The translations under genes were made by a program, and so were the position numbers. A stretch of DNA of 64,000 bases, taken from assembly GCA_025517485.1 (NCBI GenBank), contig JAOPKB010000001.1, positions 558,001-622,000 of the forward strand, given 5' to 3'. Positions 52,452 through 61,560 of this stretch are shown here, piece after piece (the stretch's first letter is position 1; the number at the start of each line of letters is the position of its first letter). Origin of the DNA: Natronoglomus mannanivorans. GTDB lineage: Archaea; Halobacteriota; Halobacteria; Halobacteriales; Natrialbaceae. Under the pieces are notes generated by a model, which was given only the letters and a program-made list of their open reading frames with translations, ran no database searches and was not told where the DNA came from.

Positions 52452-53327
52452 ATGACAGCACACGACCGCGAACACGAACCCGAACCCGAACCCGAGATCG
52501 AAACCGACCCGGAGACGACGGAAACTGGGACCGAAAACGAGAGTGAGAGATCAGGTGACGCCGGTTCGGGGCCGATTTTGGTCCCCAACCGCATCCTCGA
52601 GACGGACGCGATCGAACCCGGTGTCGTCTCCTTGCTCTCGCGAGCGTCGGTCGTCTTACTCGGCTATCACGAACTACCCGAACAGACACCGCCGGGACAG
52701 GCCCGCCTTCAGTTCGAAGATCGTGCCCAGAATCGCCTCGACGAACTCGCCGAATCACTCGAGCTGGCTGGTGCCACAGTCGAGACACGACTGGTGTTCA
52801 CCCACGACCGCGAACAGACGCTCAACCGCGTCGCCGACGAGACGAACTGCGTCGCCACGTTGCTCCCGAACCCGTCGATGCGACTCGAGGACGTTCTCGT
52901 CCCCCTGCGCGGCGAGCGCTCGGTCGAGCGGGTCGCGGGGCTGGTCGGCAACCTTCTCGCCGGACTGGACGTCTCGGTGACGCTCTATCACCTCGAGCGA
53001 GGCGACGAGCGAGCGAGCGCAGCCGTTCTCGAACGAGGGCGGAAGGTTTTGACGGGTCGGGGTGTCGATCCCGAGTTGATCGAGACCCGAACCGAGACCT
53101 CGCGCACGCCGGTCCGGGCGATCGTTCGAACCGCCGAGGAGTTCGACGCGGTCGTCATGGGCGAATCCGACCCGGGGGTCATGACGTTCGTCTTCGGCCA
53201 GACGGCAGCAGAGGTTGCAGAACGGTTTCGTGGGCCCGTGCTCGTCGTTCGACGGCGAGGGGACGAGGACGGACCGGCAGACGATCCGACCGTTCCCGTC
53301 GAACGCTCCGAGGACTCCACTGAGTGA
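52452..53327 (+). CDS. Universal stress protein (UspA family)
   Basis: The 291-residue protein has a low-complexity acidic N-terminus (Glu-Pro and Glu-Thr repeats, about 1-38) and two Usp-type segments (about 42-145 and 150-275). The second holds GxxG-type nucleotide-binding sequence (VMGESDPGVMTFVFGQTAAEVAERFRGPVLVVR). It probably regulates or couples to the APC permease encoded upstream in the same operon, perhaps in response to ATP level. Confidence 0.88.
   Translation: MTAHDREHEPEPEPEIETDPETTETGTENESERSGDAGSGPILVPNRILETDAIEPGVVSLLSRASVVLLGYHELPEQTPPGQARLQFEDRAQNRLDELAESLELAGATVETRLVFTHDREQTLNRVADETNCVATLLPNPSMRLEDVLVPLRGERSVERVAGLVGNLLAGLDVSVTLYHLERGDERASAAVLERGRKVLTGRGVDPELIETRTETSRTPVRAIVRTAEEFDAVVMGESDPGVMTFVFGQTAAEVAERFRGPVLVVRRRGDEDGPADDPTVPVERSEDSTE
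52470..52493. repeat. Hexamer repeat (GAACCC) in the usp gene
   Basis: GAACAC plus three GAACCC units encode a Glu-Pro repeat at the N-terminus of the universal stress protein. Confidence 0.8.
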
Positions 53328-53487
53328 GGACGACGCTACCGAGTGAAACGCTACTGGGTGAACCCACTGGCGGAACCCGACACGAGAACGAACGTATCAC
53401 TCACGTGTCGTGTGAGCAGTCTCGAAACGAAAATTCACCGGCTCGAACCGTCCGAAGCGCCGTTCGGGTTCGTGGCGCAACTGGTTG

Positions 53488-54714
53488 TTACTCGTTCTCT
53501 GACTCGCGAAGTCGCTGCTGGATCAGGTCCTCGAGGTCTTCGCGGAACTCGTCGACGGCGACTTCCTCGAGGACGGGCACGAAGAAGCCCTCCACGAGCA
53601 TGTTACGGGCGAGACGCGGCGAGACGCCGCGAGAGGTCATGTACAGCAGATCCTCCTCGTCGATCTGGCCGACCGTCGCGGAGTGGCTGGCCTCGGTGTC
53701 GTGGTTGTTGATGATCAGCTTCGGGGAGGCGTCGGCCTCGCTTTCGTCGCTGAGCATCAGCGTGTTCTCGCGCTGGTAGGAACTCGTGTCCCAGGCGTCG
53801 CGACCGACGTCCTGGACGCCCTCGTAGACCGAGCGGGCGGTGTCGTCGGTGACGCCGCGAGTGACCAGATCCGCCGTGGTGTGCTCGGCGCGGTGCCAGA
53901 CCTTGACGTCGAGGTCGAAGTGCTGCTCGTCGTGGCCGAAGAAGGCACCGACGATCTGGGTCTCCGAACTGTCGCCCTCGAGTTCCGTCGAGACCTCGCT
54001 CTTCGTGAGCTGGGTGCCGATGTTGCCCTCGATCCAGTCGATCGTGGCGTAGGTGTCGGTGACGCCGCGCTTGCACGAGAAGCTGTAGGAATCCTCCGAG
54101 AGGTTCTGCAGCGAGCCGTACTGGACCGAACTGTTCTCCCCAGCGCTGATTTCGACGATACCGCTGTAGTACTTCTCACCGTCGACTGCGTCGGATCCCG
54201 TCGACTGACGCTCGAGGATCGTCACCGAACTCGACTCCTCGGTGACGACGAGCGTGTAGTTGAACAGCGACCGGGAGTTCATCTCCGTCCGGATCGTGAC
54301 GTCCTCGGCGTCGACGCCTTCGGGGACGTAGATGACGGTTCCAGTGCTGAACAGCGCCGTCGAGAGCGCCGTGAGATAGTTCTCCTGTGGGTCGACGATA
54401 GAGCCGAAGTGCTCACGCAAGAGCTCCTCGTGCTCGGCGACAGCCTCGTCCCACGGCAGGACCTCAACGTCGTCGGGTCCGACCTGGTCTTTCTTCTCGG
54501 CCCAGTTCAGCGGGTCGACGAGGGTCTCGAAGTCGAGTTCGTGGAGATTCGTCCAGTCTCGACCCGGCGTCCGGATGACGTCGGGCATGTCGATCGACTC
54601 GAGTGCCTCGAGAGCCTCGAGACGGGTCTCGAGGAGCCAGTCGGGCTCGTCTAGGTTCCCGCTGATCTCGCGTACCTGTTCCTCGGTCAGATTGGCGTGT
54701 ACCTGCGTGCTCAT
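53488..54714 (-). CDS. sufD: Fe-S cluster assembly protein SufD
   Basis: The 408-residue protein matches the SufBD beta-helix core (SSVQYGSLQNLSEDSYSFSCKRG, DTEASHSATVGQIDEEDLLYMTSRG). It forms a scaffold complex with SufB and SufC that builds Fe-S clusters. It starts 14 bases after the sufB stop and is the last gene of sufC-sufB-sufD. Confidence 0.94.
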   Translation of the reverse strand: MSTQVHANLTEEQVREISGNLDEPDWLLETRLEALEALESIDMPDVIRTPGRDWTNLHELDFETLVDPLNWAEKKDQVGPDDVEVLPWDEAVAEHEELLREHFGSIVDPQENYLTALSTALFSTGTVIYVPEGVDAEDVTIRTEMNSRSLFNYTLVVTEESSSVTILERQSTGSDAVDGEKYYSGIVEISAGENSSVQYGSLQNLSEDSYSFSCKRGVTDTYATIDWIEGNIGTQLTKSEVSTELEGDSSETQIVGAFFGHDEQHFDLDVKVWHRAEHTTADLVTRGVTDDTARSVYEGVQDVGRDAWDTSSYQRENTLMLSDESEADASPKLIINNHDTEASHSATVGQIDEEDLLYMTSRGVSPRLARNMLVEGFFVPVLEEVAVDEFREDLEDLIQQRLRESENE

Positions 54715-54728
54715 ATCGATTCTCGGAG

Positions 54729-56159
54729 TTACCCGAGGCTTCCCTCCATCTCGAGTTCGATCAAGCGATTCAGTTCGACCGCGTACTCGATCGGCAGTTC
54801 TTCAGTGATCGGTTCGATGAAGCCGGCGACGATCATCTTCTTGGCGTCGTCGTCGTCCAGTCCGCGGCTCTGGAGGTAGAAGATGTCCTCGTCGCCGATC
54901 TTCCCGACGGTCGCCTCGTGGGCGACGTCGACTTTCGACTCCTCGATTTCCATGTAGGGCATGGTGTCCGAGGTGGACTCGTTGTCGAACATCAGGGCGT
55001 CACACTCCACTGCGGTGGACGAGCCCTCGGCACCGTCGGCGATGTGGACGAGCCCACGATAGTTGGTCCGGCCGCCGTCCTTCGAGATCGACTTGGATTC
55101 GATTGTCGACTTCGTGTCGGGTGCGTTGTGGTAGACCTTCGCGCCGGTGTCGATGTTCTGGCCCTCGCCGGCGAAGGCGATGGTGATGTGGGTGTCCGTG
55201 GCGCCGCGACCCTTGAGGATCGTACACGGGTAGAGCATGGTGGCTTTCGAGCCCATACTGCCGGAGACCCACTCCATCTTGCCGTTCGCTTCGACGATAG
55301 CGCGCTTGGTGTTGAGGTTGAAGGTGTTCTTCGACCAGTTCTGGACCGTCGAGTATTGGACGTGGGCGTCCTCCTCGACGAAGACCTCGACACAGCCGCT
55401 GTGGAGGTTGTGGGCACCGTACTTTGGAGCACTGCAGCCCTCGATGTAGTGGACTTCCGAGCCCTTCTCGGCGACGATGAGCGTGTGCTCGAACTGGCCC
55501 ATCCCCTCCGAATTCATCCGGAAGTACGCCTGCACCGGCATCTCGACGGTGACGTCCTCGGGGACGTAGACGAACGAGCCGCCCGACCAGACGGCGCCGT
55601 GAAGCGCCGCGAACTTGTTGTCGCTCGGGGGCACGCAGGTCGTCATGAAGTACTCCTTGACGAGCTCTGGGTGCTCTTTGACCGCGCGGTCCATGTTCAT
55701 GAAGACCACGCCCTTCTCCTCCCACTGTTCTTGCATGTTCTGGTAGACGACCTCGGACTCGTACTGAGCGCCGACGCCGGAGAGGGCGTTCTTTTCGGCC
55801 TCCGGAATGCCCAGCTTGTCGAACGTGTCCTTGATCTCTTCGGGCAGTTCCGTCCAGTCGTCGACGCCTTCACGCTTGTCGACGTCGGGGCGGATGTAGG
55901 GGACGATCTCTTCGATGTCGAGTTCCGTCAGGTCGGGCTGGCCGGGCCAGTCCGTCGGCAGCGGCATCGCCTGATACTGTTTGAGTGCGCGAAGGCGCCG
56001 CTCTAGCATCCACTCGGGCTCGTCTTTGTCCTCCGAAATGAGGCGGACGACCTCTTCGGTCAGGCCTTTGTCGGACTTAACGGCCGAGCGCTCTTCTTTT
56101 TTGAACTCGAAGCGCGCTTCGGTGTCGGTCTCTTTGAGGTGATCTTGATCTGAACTCAT
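54729..56159 (-). CDS. sufB: Fe-S cluster assembly protein SufB
   Basis: The 476-residue scaffold protein is well conserved: FVYVPEDVTVEMPVQAYFRMNSEGMGQFEHTLI, and a Cys-containing core ending in VAHEATVGKIGDEDIFYLQSRGL. SufB receives sulfur and iron and passes on the assembled cluster. It lies 72 bases after sufC and 14 bases before sufD. Confidence 0.96.
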   Translation of the reverse strand: MSSDQDHLKETDTEARFEFKKEERSAVKSDKGLTEEVVRLISEDKDEPEWMLERRLRALKQYQAMPLPTDWPGQPDLTELDIEEIVPYIRPDVDKREGVDDWTELPEEIKDTFDKLGIPEAEKNALSGVGAQYESEVVYQNMQEQWEEKGVVFMNMDRAVKEHPELVKEYFMTTCVPPSDNKFAALHGAVWSGGSFVYVPEDVTVEMPVQAYFRMNSEGMGQFEHTLIVAEKGSEVHYIEGCSAPKYGAHNLHSGCVEVFVEEDAHVQYSTVQNWSKNTFNLNTKRAIVEANGKMEWVSGSMGSKATMLYPCTILKGRGATDTHITIAFAGEGQNIDTGAKVYHNAPDTKSTIESKSISKDGGRTNYRGLVHIADGAEGSSTAVECDALMFDNESTSDTMPYMEIEESKVDVAHEATVGKIGDEDIFYLQSRGLDDDDAKKMIVAGFIEPITEELPIEYAVELNRLIELEMEGSLG

Positions 56160-56231
56160 GATATGTCGTGTCTGATGGTAGCGGCCGAAGCCGTATTACC
56201 GTTGTTCTAGTCGAATTCGGTTACGCCGGCT

Positions 56232-57149
56232 CTACGCGGTCTCGTAGACCTCTTCGCGGACCCAGTCGTACCCCTTGTCCTCGAGTTCCTCGGCGAGTTC
56301 CGGACCGCCGCTCTTGGCGATCTTTCCGTCGAGCATCACGTGAACGTGGTCGGGCTCGACGTAGTCGAGGATACGCTGGTAGTGGGTGATCTGGAGGACG
56401 CCAGTTCCCTGCGTGTCGCGGAGGGCGTTGATGCCGTTGGCGACGTCCTGCAGACGGTCGATGTCCAGCCCGGAGTCGATCTCGTCGAGGACGGCGATCG
56501 AGGGCTCGAGGATCGCGGCCTGGAGAACTTCGTTCTGTTTCTTCTCACCACCCGAGAAGCCCGCGTTGAGGTACCGCTGTGCGAACTTCGCGTCCATGTC
56601 GAGCTGTTCCATCTTCTCCTGGAGGATCTCCTGGAACTCAGCGACGCCGACCTCACCGTCGTCGGCGGGGCCTTCCATCGGCGAGGTTTCGAAGCCTTCG
56701 TCCGCGTCGTCCTCCGCGTCGTCTTCACTCTCCTCGTCCTCGAAGAGTTCCTCGCGTTCCTCGAGTTTGGCGTTGAGCGCCGTTCGGAGGAAGTTCGTCA
56801 TCGTGACGCCCTCGATCTCGGCGGGATACTGGAACGCCAGGAAGATACCCAGCGCCGCGCGCTCGTTGGGCTCGAGATCGAGAATGTCCCACGTGCGCTT
56901 GTCTTCGGGGATGTCGAAGTCCTCGCCGAAGTCGCCCTCCTCGAGGTGAAGCAAGACCTCGCCCTCGGTGACCTCGTAGGCGGGGTGGCCGGCGACGATC
57001 TTCGCCGTCGTCGACTTTCCGCTGCCGTTCGGTCCCATCAGGGCGTGGATCTCGCCCGACTCGACCTCGAGGTCGACGCCGCGCAGGATCTGCTCACCGC
57101 CCTCTTCTGCGACTTCCGCGTGCAAATTGTTGAGTTGTAGACGTGCCAT
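56232..57149 (-). CDS. sufC: Fe-S cluster assembly ATPase SufC
   Basis: The 305-residue ABC-type ATPase has Walker A GPNGSGKSTT, signature FSGGEKKQNE, and Walker B IAVLDEIDSGLD. An acidic insertion of about 50 residues lies between the helical domain's start and the signature (Glu/Asp run from about 150 to 190), absent from most SufC. ATG 57149 begins MARLQLNNLHAEV; the longer frame has no codon support. A possible ribosome binding site AGAGG lies ten bases before the start. Confidence 0.94.
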   Translation of the reverse strand: MARLQLNNLHAEVAEEGGEQILRGVDLEVESGEIHALMGPNGSGKSTTAKIVAGHPAYEVTEGEVLLHLEEGDFGEDFDIPEDKRTWDILDLEPNERAALGIFLAFQYPAEIEGVTMTNFLRTALNAKLEEREELFEDEESEDDAEDDADEGFETSPMEGPADDGEVGVAEFQEILQEKMEQLDMDAKFAQRYLNAGFSGGEKKQNEVLQAAILEPSIAVLDEIDSGLDIDRLQDVANGINALRDTQGTGVLQITHYQRILDYVEPDHVHVMLDGKIAKSGGPELAEELEDKGYDWVREEVYETA

Positions 57150-57202
57150 TTTGCGGTTACCTCTATCGTGTAACGTGTGGGGCGTGCCCGTCATAACGGT
57201 TT

Positions 57203-57220
57203 CGTATCCGATTGGATACG
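57203..57220. promoter_or_regulatory. Inverted repeat upstream of suf operon, candidate operator
   Basis: CGTATCC-GATT-GGATACG has seven-base arms and lies 54-71 bases before the sufC start. An AT-rich TATA-like stretch (57234-57246) lies about one promoter length further up, so this repeat falls near the expected transcription start, a typical repressor site. A second repeat TTTCC-GTATA-GGAAA is at 57242-57256. Confidence 0.5.
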
Positions 57221-57381
57221 CTTCCGAATGGCGAAAATTATTTTCCGTATAGGAAACCCGTCGGCAGCGTCGGGGTCTCGATTCGGAACTGAAGGAAGGT
57301 CCCCAGAGAAACCTGTGAGAGCGTAACACGGCCGAAAAACGGACCGTTCGTCACCGGATTCGACCGGGAGACGACGGTCTC

Positions 57382-60099
57382 TCACATGAAATTATCGAGA
57401 CCAGTTTGCTCCTGACCGCTCTTGACTTCTTCCCAGGAGATACCGAGCGCCTCGAGAACCCGCTCGATCGGTCCCTGTAACGTCTTCTCGAGCATGATAT
57501 CGTGGTCGACCTCGAACTCCTCGGGGATCTGGTCGTCGTACTCGAAGCAGATGACGTCCGGGTCGCGTTTGAACGCCCCGTAGAGCGGATCGGTACGTGC
57601 GTCGAATCCCTCCTCGTTCTCCATCCGGCGGAAGAACTCGGGGTCGACGCGTTTCAGGTAGAGCCGTTTGGGTTTACTGCCGCGGTCGAAGTTCGTCCCC
57701 AGCAAGAGGTTGGCGTACTTCGCGCCTCGAACCTGAGCGGTGTCGGTATCGTAGTCGTCCAAGCGTTTGCCGATCCCACCGGGGATGGCGATCTCCTCGT
57801 AGCTCACGTTGCCGGACCGGACCCGCTCGATGACCTCGTGGAGGTACTCTTTCATCGCCTCGACATCACCCTCGCGGACGATCATTTCGATGACCTTATG
57901 CTGGACCTCCTTGGTGATCGGCGCGATGTCCGAGCGCTTGTACTCGAAGCCGGTGATGTCGATGTCGTCGACGTCCTTGCCTTCCTTCCAGACGATGTTG
58001 CCGGCGTAGCGTTTCTTCGTCCCCGCCTGAAAGAACCGGCGGTAGAGTTTCTCGAACTCGATCTGGAAGCGGTGGTCCTCCGCGTTCAGATCCTCGAGCG
58101 CGAAGTCGTCGTACCGTTCGTTGATGTACTCCTCGATCTCGAAGGACTGCTCGATGGCCTCCTCCTTCGATACCTCCTGTCCGAGTTCCAACATCACCGA
58201 ATCGGTGTCACCGTAGGCGACGTCGTACCCGACCTCGTTGGCCGCCGTTTCGGTGAACGAGATGACTGCTCGGTTCGTCGAGGTGACGCCTGCGCTCATC
58301 GCCTGATCGTACAGTCGGAACCGATCCCACCCAAAAACGCCGTACAAGCTGTTCATGATGACCTTGACGGCGGCTTGCTGGCGGTCGTAGCGTTCGTACT
58401 GCTCGGATCCGGGTTCGTGTTCGTTGCGGAGCCCCTTCTTCACTTCGCGTTCGGTCAGGAGTTCGTCGACCATCTCCCTGATCATCCCGTCGGGCTCCTT
58501 TCGAAAGTGGATGCCTGTCGGCGTTTGATAGGTTTCTCCCTCGTAGGTTTCGGGATCGACCTTCGTCTCCGGCGACGCGTTGATCGTCACCATCGACATC
58601 GGGTAGAGAGACTTCAGGTCGAGGACGGAGACGTTCTCTTTGACGCCCGTGATCGGCTCGAAGACCGCCCCTCCCTCGAACTCTTCGGCTTCCTGTTGGC
58701 CCTTCGAGGGAAGCGCGAATTCCCCGTGGGCTTCGTGGAGAACGTACATGTCCACCGCGTCACCGGCCGTCGGTGCGTCCTCTAACTTACAACCCACCAG
58801 TTTGCGCGCTTCGTTCCAGAAGGAGACGATGCTCTGCTTGCGGTCGAGTTCCACGCAGAGTTCGACGTCCCGAAGGTTGTACTCGAGTAATTTCGTCGGG
58901 TCACCCTCCCAGAGGTCGCCGATGTCGCCGGCGTACCGTTCCTTGCCCACGCCGAGTTCCTCCTCGCCGACGGCGTCCAGTCGATAGGAGTCGAGTTCGG
59001 AGAAGACGGTCTGTTTGTAGGCGTACAGCAGGTCGAAGACCACACGTCCCTTGACGTCGGGACCGCCCCAGCCGCCGCTCCAGACCTCGTTGACCCGCGA
59101 GAGCCGGTCGGGATTCAGGTCGTACTCGTGGTGGGGGCCGTTCTTGACTTCGAGGCGGTCGAGGAAGTACGGTGCGTCGAAATCCTCGAAATTCCAGCCG
59201 GTGAGGACGTCCGGGTCGGTCTCGTCGACGTAGTCCAAAAACGCCTCGAGCATCGCCTCCTCCTCCTCGAAACTCCGAACCTCGTGGTCGATCTCGCCCT
59301 CGATGGGGTCGTAGTCCTCGATCTCCCTGGGAATCTCGCCGTCGCCGATGGGGGCTTCGTAGAGCCACATGACGTACTCGTCACGGCCGGAATCGTGGCT
59401 GGTGAGACAGACGATCGGTTCCTCGCCGTCCTCGGGGAACCCCGAGCGGTCGTCGACTTCGATGTCGAAGGTCAACACCCGCGGGTCGGCGTCGACGTCG
59501 GCGGCCTCGACCTCCTCGTGGGGGACGATCAGCGACTCCTCGTCGTCGCTTCTCCGTTCTGGCACCCGGATCCCGCTCCGGATGTCCTTGTCGATCAGGA
59601 ACCGGTTCGGAAAGAGGATGTCCGCCTCGTAGTGGTCGAACTCGTCACGGATGTTCCCGACGTCCCGTGGCGTCTGTCCGAAGATCTTCGTGAGTTTTTC
59701 GCCCCGGATACTCTCGTAGGGGTCGCCGTTCTCGTCGGTCTCCTCCCAGCCTGTGATCCGGTCGTCCTGCAGATCACCGTCCGAAAGCGTCGCCGTCGGC
59801 GCGTAGAAGTACGGTCGAAAGCCGACGACGCGAACGTGCTCGAGGTCGCCTGCAGCCGTCCGGCCGAAGACGTGCATGATCGGCCGTTCGTCGTCGCCCC
59901 GGCCGGCGATCGTGTAATCGACCTGCATCACCGCCAGCTCGAGGTCACCCTGTGAATCGGGCAGCGTCTCCTCGAGGACGTCGACCACTTCCGAGCCCGT
60001 CGAACCGCCGTTGCCAGCGACGGCGATGGCCTCCTCGTCGGGTCGCTGTGCGGACTCAGTTGCGTAGTCCGCGAGTCCGGTTTGCCCCTCGTCAGTCAT
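57382..60099 (-). CDS. polB: Family B DNA polymerase
   Basis: The 905-residue replicative-type polymerase has the 3'-5' exonuclease motifs (LTFDIEVDD, GWNFEDFDAPYFLDRLE, YNLRDVELCVEL) and polymerase motifs SLYPMSM, a NSLYGVFGW region and YGDTDS at 629-634. Haloarchaeal polB genes often contain inteins at these motifs; here the frame is uninterrupted and all motifs are intact, so no intein is present. ATG 60099 is supported by a box A at 60123-60129. It lies after sufCBD, separately transcribed. Confidence 0.96.
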   Translation of the reverse strand: MTDEGQTGLADYATESAQRPDEEAIAVAGNGGSTGSEVVDVLEETLPDSQGDLELAVMQVDYTIAGRGDDERPIMHVFGRTAAGDLEHVRVVGFRPYFYAPTATLSDGDLQDDRITGWEETDENGDPYESIRGEKLTKIFGQTPRDVGNIRDEFDHYEADILFPNRFLIDKDIRSGIRVPERRSDDEESLIVPHEEVEAADVDADPRVLTFDIEVDDRSGFPEDGEEPIVCLTSHDSGRDEYVMWLYEAPIGDGEIPREIEDYDPIEGEIDHEVRSFEEEEAMLEAFLDYVDETDPDVLTGWNFEDFDAPYFLDRLEVKNGPHHEYDLNPDRLSRVNEVWSGGWGGPDVKGRVVFDLLYAYKQTVFSELDSYRLDAVGEEELGVGKERYAGDIGDLWEGDPTKLLEYNLRDVELCVELDRKQSIVSFWNEARKLVGCKLEDAPTAGDAVDMYVLHEAHGEFALPSKGQQEAEEFEGGAVFEPITGVKENVSVLDLKSLYPMSMVTINASPETKVDPETYEGETYQTPTGIHFRKEPDGMIREMVDELLTEREVKKGLRNEHEPGSEQYERYDRQQAAVKVIMNSLYGVFGWDRFRLYDQAMSAGVTSTNRAVISFTETAANEVGYDVAYGDTDSVMLELGQEVSKEEAIEQSFEIEEYINERYDDFALEDLNAEDHRFQIEFEKLYRRFFQAGTKKRYAGNIVWKEGKDVDDIDITGFEYKRSDIAPITKEVQHKVIEMIVREGDVEAMKEYLHEVIERVRSGNVSYEEIAIPGGIGKRLDDYDTDTAQVRGAKYANLLLGTNFDRGSKPKRLYLKRVDPEFFRRMENEEGFDARTDPLYGAFKRDPDVICFEYDDQIPEEFEVDHDIMLEKTLQGPIERVLEALGISWEEVKSGQEQTGLDNFM

Positions 60100-60122
60100 G
60101 GGGTTCGGTACGGATGGGCCAG

Positions 60123-60129
60123 TTAAAAA
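60123..60129 (-). promoter_or_regulatory. Box A (TTTTTAA) of polB
   Basis: TTTTTAA on the minus strand lies 24-30 bases before ATG 60099, the spacing of a leaderless transcript. Confidence 0.65.
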
Positions 60130-60239
60130 CCTCCGCAATCGCGTGCCACCGGCGCTGCGCTCGGGAACCGTCACACGTCGAACCTGTTACACGTCCGGCA
60201 GTAAGACATTTAATGTGGTAACACATAGCACATTGCGAG

Positions 60240-60431
60240 GTGACCGAAGTGCCCACTCGCGCAGACGACGACACTGGCAGGACGGACGACAGCATTCGAC
60301 GTGGCGAACCCGCAAGTATCGCGACGATCGAGTCGTACGAGACCGACGAGAGTATCGTCTTCTACGACGCGGAGAACCCCCTCGCGTGGGTCGAAACCTC
60401 CCGAACACTCCCGCTCGAGGATCTGGCATAG
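60240..60431 (+). CDS. Small haloarchaeal protein (DUF7331-like)
   Basis: The 63-residue acidic protein begins with GTG 60240. The IATIESYETDESIVFYDAENPLAWVET stretch resembles a conserved haloarchaeal small-protein family (DUF7331), of unknown function. An ATTTAAT stretch about 28-34 bases upstream is a likely box A. It is divergent from polB and begins a three-gene set reading right. Confidence 0.72.
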   Translation: MTEVPTRADDDTGRTDDSIRRGEPASIATIESYETDESIVFYDAENPLAWVETSRTLPLEDLA

Positions 60432-60459
60432 TTAGGCAACTCTTTTCTACGGACTTTCC

Positions 60460-61035
60460 GTGTACTCGACTGTGGTGTTCGAGCGAACCGAGCACGAGCC
60501 AGAAGAGTACGACCCGGAGGAGGACCTCCACGATCCGGAGTCGGACTCGCTTACCATTCCGAGCGTAACCATCCCCGAGGTGGAGACGAGCGAAGCCGAC
60601 GTTCCGGGCGAGATCCAATCCGCCTTCTGGCTCATCGTCCTCACCCTCAACGCCGCAATTCTCGCGGGGTCTGTAGGAATTCTCCTGCTCGTGTTCGGAT
60701 ACGATCAGACCACCGGAATCGGACTGCTCGTCGGTGGTCTCGCACTCTTCGCTCTCGCAGGTCGTCGGTATCGAAACGTTCGACCGAAACTGGAGGCGGA
60801 TCCGGACTCGACCGCCGACTCGGCCCCGAACGACGGGCCGGCCGCGAGCGGAAGTAAAGACGAAACCGAAGACGACGAAGAGAACGACGAGAACGAAACT
60901 AGACTCGAAAGTCAGACAGACGCAGAGACGAACACAGACGCGGACGCGGACACAGACACAGACACAGCACCCGACTCGAATTCTACTCGCAATTCCGACT
61001 TCGACTCCGACTCACCCGACTCAGATCAGACCTAA
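60460..61035 (+). CDS. Membrane protein with two helices and acidic low-complexity tail
   Basis: The 191-residue protein (GTG start 60460; GTG codons at 60472 and 60475 are alternatives) has an acidic N-terminus, two membrane helices (about 54-76 and 82-100), and an 80-residue acidic tail with Asp-Thr-Asp repeats. It is likely a haloarchaeal DUF family membrane protein. It lies 28 bases after the 60240 gene and four bases before the next. Confidence 0.72.
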   Translation: MYSTVVFERTEHEPEEYDPEEDLHDPESDSLTIPSVTIPEVETSEADVPGEIQSAFWLIVLTLNAAILAGSVGILLLVFGYDQTTGIGLLVGGLALFALAGRRYRNVRPKLEADPDSTADSAPNDGPAASGSKDETEDDEENDENETRLESQTDAETNTDADADTDTDTAPDSNSTRNSDFDSDSPDSDQT

Positions 61036-61038
61036 CCC

Positions 61039-61479
61039 ATGAAAACAGTCCGAGACGACGACGGTAATCGCTACCTCGTTCTCAAACAATCCGGCGACGC
61101 GAGTCTCATCCGCGACCCGGAAACCGGCAACGAATGCTACGTCAAGAACGACCGCCTCGAGACGGTCACCGGACAGAGCGCACTCGAGACCGCTGCACAG
61201 GGCGTCAGCCAGCCCGTTCGAACACTTCTGCGGAGCGTCCACGACGACCCGAGTCTCGGCCTCCTGATCGAACTGGCCGACAGCGGTCCGCTCGGCGTTC
61301 GACAGCTCCTCGAGACGTACGACATGTGTGAAAGCGATATCCACGGCCGACTCGCCGAATACACTGCGACTGGCCTGATAGAAGAGACCGACGTCGGCGG
61401 CGAGCGCGGCTATCGCGCGACCGACGAGTGCCAACGGGCGCTCGCGACGCTGCGCTCGAACGTCGACGGCGACGACTAG
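61039..61479 (+). CDS. Winged-helix protein, haloarchaeal DUF type
   Basis: The 146-residue protein has a small N-terminal beta part (VRDDDGNRYLVLKQSGDASLIRDPETG) and a C-terminal winged-helix-like half (LGLLIELADSGPLGVRQLLETYDMCESDIHGRLAEYTATGLIEE). It probably binds DNA. The start is three bases after the upstream membrane protein gene, so they are co-transcribed. The function is unknown. Confidence 0.8.
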   Translation: MKTVRDDDGNRYLVLKQSGDASLIRDPETGNECYVKNDRLETVTGQSALETAAQGVSQPVRTLLRSVHDDPSLGLLIELADSGPLGVRQLLETYDMCESDIHGRLAEYTATGLIEETDVGGERGYRATDECQRALATLRSNVDGDD

Positions 61480-61560
61480 TCGAGACACAGCGTCACAAAA
61501 CCGTTTTCGACGAACAGAACACGAACGTCTCGCCCGGTGAACGGACTCGAACTCGAGCCC

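Noticed and set aside
57382..60099. An intein in polB
   Set aside because: All exonuclease and polymerase motifs are contiguous and the length is that of an intein-free enzyme.
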